A stretch of 11,817 bases of DNA from Pseudomonadota bacterium (GTDB lineage Bacteria; Pseudomonadota; Gammaproteobacteria; Xanthomonadales; Xanthomonadaceae), in assembly GCA_023453655.1 (NCBI GenBank), contig JAEXTE010000438.1, positions 1 through 11,817 of the forward strand, given 5' to 3'. Positions 6,525 through 11,817 of the stretch are shown here, piece after piece. The notes beneath the pieces are model-generated. The model was not told the DNA's origin, did no database searches, and saw only the letters and a list, made by a program, of their open reading frames with translations. Each line of letters opens with the position of its first letter. Positions within the stretch are counted from its first letter, which is position 1. The position numbers and the translations under genes are program-made.

Positions 6525-7181
6525 CTAGTCGCTGGCAGTCCCGGCGGCGTCGTAACCGGCGATCTCCTCCTCGACCAGCAGCTGTCGCAACTGGCTGGCC
6601 GAGGCGCGCTTCATCGGCCGGCCGTCGACGCCCGACAGCGGCGCCTGCCGCAGCGCCACGGCGGGCAGCACGGTCAGCTCGAAGCCCAGTTCCTCGGCGC
6701 TGAACAGCCACACCGGGAAATCGCCCTCGCGCGCCCTGTCCAGACGCAGCCGGCGGCTGCGCGATTCGGCCGGGATGCCGGCCTCGTCCAGGAAGCGCGT
6801 CACCGCGTCGGGATCGTCGCTGTAGAGCTGCAGGCCGATCGGCGTGCGCGCGTCGGCGGTGCCATCGAGCACCGGGCCGACCAGGCGCGCATCGAAGCGC
6901 GCGAAGAACTCCAGCGCACGCAGCGCCGCCTCGCGGCGCGCGCGCAGGTCGTCGGCGTGGCTGCCCAGGAACAGGCGCTGGTATTCGCGCAGTGCGTCCT
7001 CGATCTCGCGGTTGCGCGGCAGCGAGGCGTCGTCGTGGAAGCCGAGCCGGTCGGCTGCCTTGAGCTTGGCCTGGTGGAAGTCGCGGATGCCGCCTTCGGC
7101 CATCAGCCTCGCGGCCTCGTGGGCGAGGCGGTGCCGGCGCTCGCGCGTACGCGTTTCGGCATGCTGGCGGGCACGGTGCAT
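6525..7181 (-). CDS. Conserved hypothetical protein, nucleotidyltransferase-like in appearance
   Basis: About 218 aa, soluble, with no signal peptide or membrane segment. The N-terminal third is charged and helical (RERRHRLAHEAARLMAEGGIRDF, then KAADRLGFHDDASLPRNREIEDALREYQ). The middle has ARLVGPVLDGTADARTPIGLQLYSDDPDAVTRFLDEAGIP. The end has a strand-rich part and a final helix. I recognise this layout from a proteobacterial family often labelled nucleotidyltransferase or, wrongly, UDP-N-acetylmuramate-alanine ligase; no Mur ligase motif (such as a GxxGKT P-loop) is present. The GxVLxGTAxxxTPIxLQL stretch loosely resembles a minimal nucleotidyltransferase core, but the G-S and DxD signature is not clear. 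Start: GTG 7184 is directly followed by ATG 7181; a GGGGGA site at 7187-7192 is better spaced for the ATG. It lies 77 nt after mrcA on the same strand and is probably co-transcribed. Function unknown. Confidence 0.85.
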   Translation of the reverse strand: MHRARQHAETRTRERRHRLAHEAARLMAEGGIRDFHQAKLKAADRLGFHDDASLPRNREIEDALREYQRLFLGSHADDLRARREAALRALEFFARFDARLVGPVLDGTADARTPIGLQLYSDDPDAVTRFLDEAGIPAESRSRRLRLDRAREGDFPVWLFSAEELGFELTVLPAVALRQAPLSGVDGRPMKRASASQLRQLLVEEEIAGYDAAGTASD

Positions 7182-7258
7182 CACGATCCCCCGGTCCGGC
7201 GACGAGCCGACTGTAACCCACGCCAGCCGGACGTCAACGTGAGCGTGCCGCCGGCGCT

Positions 7259-9784
7259 TCAGAAGATGTCGAACGCCTCCTCGGCGGGCAGGTCGTCGAA
7301 TTCGAACGTGGTCACCGCCTCCATGCGCTCGAGGTCCTCGACCTTGACGTACTCGCCGATGCCGCCTTCGGACGCGGTCGGAAGCAGCTGGCCGCCCGCG
7401 CTCACCGCGACCTTGACCATGCCGGGCGGCGGGTCGTTGCGGGCCACCGGAACGCCGTCCAGGGCCACGCGCATGAAGTCGATCCAGATCGGCAGGGCCG
7501 AACGGCCACCGTATTCACGGTAGCCTAGCGAGCGGTTGTCGTCGCGCCCCACCCAGACCGAGGTGACGAGGTTGCCGCCGAAGCCGGAGAACCAGGCGTC
7601 GCGATGGTCGTTGGTCGAGCCGGTCTTGCCGCCCACGTCCTCGCGGCCGAGTACCTTCGCCGCGGTGCCGGTGCCGCGCTGCACGACGTCGCGCATCATC
7701 GATACCAGCTGGTAGGCCACGCGTTCGTCGATCGCGCGTGGCGCGAGCACGGCGCCCTCGGGCAGCGTGGCCGGCGCCTGCGCCGGCGCATCGCCGTCTT
7801 CCCCGGTCCCCGTCACCGGGCGTGCCGGCCCGAGGTCGAAGCCGTCGACCACGGTCGGGCGCGCGACCTGGACGCCGTCCGCGCCGGTGGTGCAGCCGCG
7901 GCACGCGCGCGGCGGGTTCGCCTTGTAGACCAGTTCGCCGTTGCGGTCGCGCACCTCGTCGATGAACCAAGGCTCGATGCGGAAGCCGCCGTTGGCGAAC
8001 ACGGCATAGCCGCGGGCGATCGAGAGCGGCGTCAGCGACGGGGTGCCGAGCGCGATCGACAGGTTGGGCGGAAGCTCGGATTCCTCGAAGCCGAAGTGGC
8101 TGATATACCGGCGCGCGTAGTCCACGCCCATGGCGTCGAGCAGCCGCACCGAAACCAGGTTGCGCGAGCGCACCAGCGCCTCGCGCAGGCGCATCGGGCC
8201 GGCAAACTTGCCGTCGTCGTTCTGTGGCCGCCAGTCCTGGCCGCGGCGCATGCGGAACACCACCGGCGCATCGAGCACGATCGAGGCAGGGTTGAAGCCG
8301 CGCTCGAACGCGGCGGCATAGATGAAGGGCTTGAAGCTCGATCCAGGCTGGCGACGCGCCTGGGTGGCGCGGTTGAACTTGTTGCCGGCGAAGCTGAAGC
8401 CGCCGATCAGCGCGCGCAGCGCACCGGTATCGGGCTCCAGCGACACCAGCGTGGCCTGTCCGCGCGGCAGCTGGTCGAGCTGCCACCTGACCGTCGGCGG
8501 CGCGGCGGCGGCCTCGCCTTTCGCCGGCGTCTCGATGCGGGCCACGCGTACCAGGTCGCCACGCTTGACCAGCGCCGCCGGCGCCTTGCCGGTCCAGCGG
8601 CTGGATGCGGCGTCCAGGGTCAGGGTCGTGCCGTCGGCCAGCACCACCTCGGCGGTGGGGGAGGCGGTGGCGAGCACGATCGCTGGCAGCAGGCCGCCCT
8701 GCGCGGGAATGCCGCGCAGGCGAGCGCTCGCGGTGGCGGCGTCCTCGTCGGCGGCCAGTTCGAACGTCTGCTCGGCGCCGCTCCAGCCGTGGCGATGGTC
8801 GTAGGTGGCCAGGCCGCTGCGCACCGCGCGGTCGGCCGCGGCCTGCATCACCGGGTCGATGGTGGTGGTGACGTGGTAACCGCGGTTGAGCACGTCGCCG
8901 CCGAAGCGGGCTTCCATCTCGAGGCGCACCATCTCGGCGACGTAGGGCGCATAGGCCTCGACGGGGCGCTCGTGCGGCTTGGCGTGCATCGGCACGGCCC
9001 GGGCCTGGCGGAACTCGTCCTCGGTGATGTAGCCCAGTTCGCGCATGCGCGCGAGCACGTAGTCGTCGCGCCGCTCGCGCGCGCGTTCGGGATTGCTCAG
9101 CGGGTTGCCGCTGGACGGGAACTTCGGGATCGCCGCCAGCGAGGCCATCTCGTCCAGGTCCAGCTGGTCGAGGGTCTTGCCGTAATAGAACTCCGCCGCC
9201 GCGGCGATGCCGTAGGACCGGTTGCCGAAGAAGCTCTTGTTGAGGTACAGCTCGAAGATCTCGTCCTTGCTGAGCTCCCGCTCCATCTTCATCGCCAGCA
9301 GCATCTCGGCGAACTTGCGGGTGAAGCTGTACTCCGTGCTCAGGTAGAACTGGCGGGCGACCTGCTGGGTGATGGTCGAACCGCCCGGCACGCGCTCCTG
9401 TCCGCGGGTCTTGGCCAGCAGCCAGACCGCGCGCGCCACGCCCTTGTAGTCCACGCCGCCGTGTTCGTAGAAGCGCGCGTCTTCGGTGGCGAGGAAGGCC
9501 TGCTTGAGGCGCTCGGGGACGTCCTCGATCTCCACCGGGTAGCGCCGCATCTCGCCGAACAGCGCCATCAGCTTGCCGTCGCGTGCGTACACGTACATCG
9601 GTTCCTGCATCTCCACGTCGCGCAGGCTCTGCACCTCGGGCAGCTTCGAGGACACCGTGTAGTAGACGAACGCGCCCGCGGCGGCGGCGACCAGGGCGAG
9701 CGCGATGCAGGCCAGCAGCACCCAGCGCAGGACGCGCAGCAGTGGCCGGGGCTTCTTGCGGGGGGCTGGGGTAGGCGCGGACAT
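7259..9784 (-). CDS. mrcA: Penicillin-binding protein 1A (class A, bifunctional)
   Basis: An 841-aa inner-membrane enzyme (E. coli PBP1A is 850 aa) that polymerises lipid II into glycan strands and cross-links them. A short basic cytoplasmic N-terminus is followed by a membrane segment at about 19-43. GT51 glycosyltransferase marks: [14 protein letters not shown] with catalytic Glu101, GGSTITQQ at 134-141, [27 protein letters not shown] at 156-182. An OB-like insert follows (about 330-440). Transpeptidase marks: SSFK with nucleophile Ser482, SRN at 540-542, KTGS at 720-723. A CRGC pair (628-631) and an Ala/Pro-rich loop (659-680) lie between the SxN and KTG motifs. ATG 9784 is the only start that keeps the membrane anchor. 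There is no Shine-Dalgarno before it, and a TATACT lies only nine bases upstream. It is divergent from pilM, a synteny known in pseudomonads and xanthomonads. Confidence 0.96.
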   Translation of the reverse strand: MSAPTPAPRKKPRPLLRVLRWVLLACIALALVAAAAGAFVYYTVSSKLPEVQSLRDVEMQEPMYVYARDGKLMALFGEMRRYPVEIEDVPERLKQAFLATEDARFYEHGGVDYKGVARAVWLLAKTRGQERVPGGSTITQQVARQFYLSTEYSFTRKFAEMLLAMKMERELSKDEIFELYLNKSFFGNRSYGIAAAAEFYYGKTLDQLDLDEMASLAAIPKFPSSGNPLSNPERARERRDDYVLARMRELGYITEDEFRQARAVPMHAKPHERPVEAYAPYVAEMVRLEMEARFGGDVLNRGYHVTTTIDPVMQAAADRAVRSGLATYDHRHGWSGAEQTFELAADEDAATASARLRGIPAQGGLLPAIVLATASPTAEVVLADGTTLTLDAASSRWTGKAPAALVKRGDLVRVARIETPAKGEAAAAPPTVRWQLDQLPRGQATLVSLEPDTGALRALIGGFSFAGNKFNRATQARRQPGSSFKPFIYAAAFERGFNPASIVLDAPVVFRMRRGQDWRPQNDDGKFAGPMRLREALVRSRNLVSVRLLDAMGVDYARRYISHFGFEESELPPNLSIALGTPSLTPLSIARGYAVFANGGFRIEPWFIDEVRDRNGELVYKANPPRACRGCTTGADGVQVARPTVVDGFDLGPARPVTGTGEDGDAPAQAPATLPEGAVLAPRAIDERVAYQLVSMMRDVVQRGTGTAAKVLGREDVGGKTGSTNDHRDAWFSGFGGNLVTSVWVGRDDNRSLGYREYGGRSALPIWIDFMRVALDGVPVARNDPPPGMVKVAVSAGGQLLPTASEGGIGEYVKVEDLERMEAVTTFEFDDLPAEEAFDIF
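7772..7785 (-). repeat. 14-bp palindromic repeat, copy 3 (inside mrcA)
   Basis: CGGCGC-CT-GCGCCG, identical to copy 2, within the part of mrcA that codes the Ala/Pro-rich loop near residue 668. Being coding, this copy may be codon-bias coincidence. Confidence 0.4.
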
Positions 9785-9793
9785 AGGGGCGCA

Positions 9794-9821
9794 AGTATAG
9801 GCGCGGCGCGGAGAGGCGCCG
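9794..9821 (-). promoter_or_regulatory. Putative mrcA promoter: TATACT -10 with upstream inverted repeat
   Basis: On the minus strand TATACT (9794-9799) ends nine bases before the mrcA ATG. Transcription would therefore start almost at the start codon. Four bases further upstream lies CGGCGC (9804-9809) / GCGCCG (9816-9821), an inverted repeat over the spacer and -35 area. No good -35 is seen. The proposed promoter rests on the -10 alone. Confidence 0.4.
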
Positions 9822-9860
9822 TCGGCGGATGGTCACGGGGCCGGGCGGCGGGTCGGGGAG

Positions 9861-9870
9861 GGGTCGACCC
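9861..9870 (+). other. 10-bp palindrome in the mrcA-pilM divergent region
   Basis: GGGTCGACCC is a perfect palindrome roughly midway in the 226-nt region between the mrcA and pilM start codons. It lies about 60 nt from each proposed promoter. It might be an operator, but chance is possible in such GC-rich sequence. Apart from this and the two promoters I see nothing else in the intergenic stretch. Confidence 0.2.
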
Positions 9871-9930
9871 GGGGGCGCGGGTGGCGGACTGGGCAAAGCG
9901 GGCATGCAGCACGCTCCGCAAGGTCCACTG

Positions 9931-9961
9931 TTGCCACCGGATGAAAAGTCCGTTATTTAAT
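9931..9961 (+). promoter_or_regulatory. Probable promoter of the pilMNO operon
   Basis: TTGCCA (9931-9936, five of six to the -35 consensus) precedes an AT-rich island at 9953-9961 in otherwise GC-rich DNA. The -10 is either TATTTA (17-nt spacing) or TTTAAT (19-nt spacing). The leader to GTG 10011 would be about 42 nt. No GG-N10-GC sigma-54 box is obvious. Confidence 0.45.
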
Positions 9962-9986
9962 GCGCCGGGGCACGTTGCGCACGTAA

Positions 9987-11068
<1,082 letters not shown>

Positions 11069-11069
<1 letters not shown>

Positions 11070-11812
11070 TGGCCCGGATCAACCTACTTCCGTGGCGGGC
11101 GGAGCGCCGCAAGCAGCGCCAGAAGGAATTCGGCGCGATGCTCGGGCTGGCCGCGCTGGCCGGCCTGCTGCTCTGGTTCCTGTTCAACATGTACTACAAC
11201 GCGCAGATCGACGGCCAGAAGGAGCGCAACCGCTTCCTCGAGCAGGAGATCGCCGAGGTCGACAAGAAGATCGTCGAGATCGAGGCCCTGGACCGCCAGC
11301 GTGCCCGCCTGCTGGCGCGCAAGGACGTGATCGAGCAGCTGCAGGCCAACCGCTCGCAGATGGTCCACCTGTTCGACTCGCTGGTGCGCACCATCCCCGA
11401 CGGCGTGATCCTCACCGGGATCAAGCAGGAAGGCGAGAAGCTCACCCTGGAAGGCCGTTCGCAGTCCAACTCGCGCGTCAGTACCTACATGCGCAACCTG
11501 GAGGGGTCCGGCTGGATGACCAAGCCCGACCTGTCGATCATCGAGGCACGCGACGGCGTCGCCGGCCTGCCATACGCGTTCACCCTGTCGGTGCAGCTGG
11601 CCAACCCCAACGCGCCCAAGGACGAGGACGGCGACGGCGTGCCGGATCCGGTGCCGCCGGTCAACGCAGAACCCGCGGCCACGCCGGAAGCCGCCGCGGC
11701 CGCTGACGCTGCTGCCGCGGCCGAAGCCGCTGCCGCGGCGGCGGCCGGGTCGCCGGCCATCGCGCTCGACCCCGCAGTCCAGACCGCCCCAGCCGAAGGA
11801 GCCACCCAGTGA
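11069..11812 (+). CDS. pilN: Type IV pilus inner-membrane alignment protein PilN
   Basis: A 247-aa bitopic membrane protein that pairs with PilO in the periplasm and docks onto PilM in the cytoplasm. Residues 4-10, INLLPWR, are the conserved PilM-binding peptide. A basic stretch is followed by the membrane segment (about 21-42), a charged coiled-coil (about 47-95) and a ferredoxin-like fold (about 98-178, including RTIPDGVILTGIKQEGEKLTLEGRS). The core ends near 178. It is followed by DEDGDGVPD (185-193), which has the Asp spacing of thrombospondin type 3 or EF-hand-like calcium loops, and then an alanine-rich tail to 247. P. aeruginosa PilN has about 198 aa, so about 50 residues are extra. 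ATG 11069 overlaps the pilM TGA by one base. The stop overlaps the pilO GTG by four. The core function is certain; the role of the tail is unknown. Confidence 0.94.
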
Positions 11813-11817
11813 GGAAA
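11809..11817 (+). CDS. pilO: Start of pilO (only three codons in window)
   Basis: GTG 11809 overlaps the pilN TGA (GTGA) and is preceded by AAGGAG at 11796-11801 with seven bases between, so a coupled start reading Met-Arg-Lys is likely. PilO, the partner of PilN, is expected here from the conserved pilMNOPQ order. The product cannot be verified from three codons. Confidence 0.55.

Noticed and set aside
4648..7221. An 857-codon minus-strand open frame antisense to gltA
   Set aside because: It is an opposite-strand shadow of high-GC coding sequence with low-complexity Arg/His/Ala-rich composition. The frames of gltA and the unknown gene behind mrcA show conserved protein motifs and this one does not.

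Overview
The window is a high-GC (roughly 70%) chromosomal stretch from a gammaproteobacterium. Gene content, gene order and protein sequence point to the Xanthomonadaceae/Lysobacteraceae (a Lysobacter- or Luteimonas-like organism). The order spoT-ridA-recG, a zinc-ribbon-less L31, a citrate synthase numbered exactly like the E. coli enzyme, and a PBP1A gene divergent from pilMNO all support this. It is core genome: I see no insertion sequence, phage gene, CRISPR array, tRNA, rRNA or toxin system.

Left part (1-4590, all + strand): the 3' half of spoT (TGS, zinc-finger-like and ACT regions), then a clear -10 box in front of ridA, which lies 11 nt before recG and probably shares its transcript. 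A separate nucleoside hydrolase gene follows. Middle part (4597-6503, + strand): rpmE2 with its own promoter and a textbook terminator, then gltA with a structured leader and its own terminator. The gltA frame is broken by one in-frame TAG at codon 292, between the catalytic residues His264 and His305, while everything downstream is intact. This is the most notable thing in the window: either a very recent nonsense mutation, a single-base sequence error, or (least likely) readthrough.

Right part: on the minus strand, mrcA (PBP1A, 841 aa) is followed by a conserved gene of unknown function (about 218 aa) that converges on gltA. A 226-nt divergent intergenic region separates mrcA from the start of the type IV pilus alignment operon pilM-pilN-pilO on the + strand, which runs off the right edge with overlapping stop/start codons.

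Functionally the window combines stringent response (SpoT), metabolite damage control (RidA), replication-fork repair (RecG), nucleoside salvage, ribosome composition, TCA-cycle entry, peptidoglycan synthesis and pilus assembly. Apart from the interrupted gltA, the less ordinary signals are small: a recurring start-region motif in promoters, a 14-bp palindromic repeat present three times, a possibly leaderless mrcA transcript, tandem hairpins in the gltA leader, and a Ca-binding-like motif plus an alanine tail at the end of PilN.
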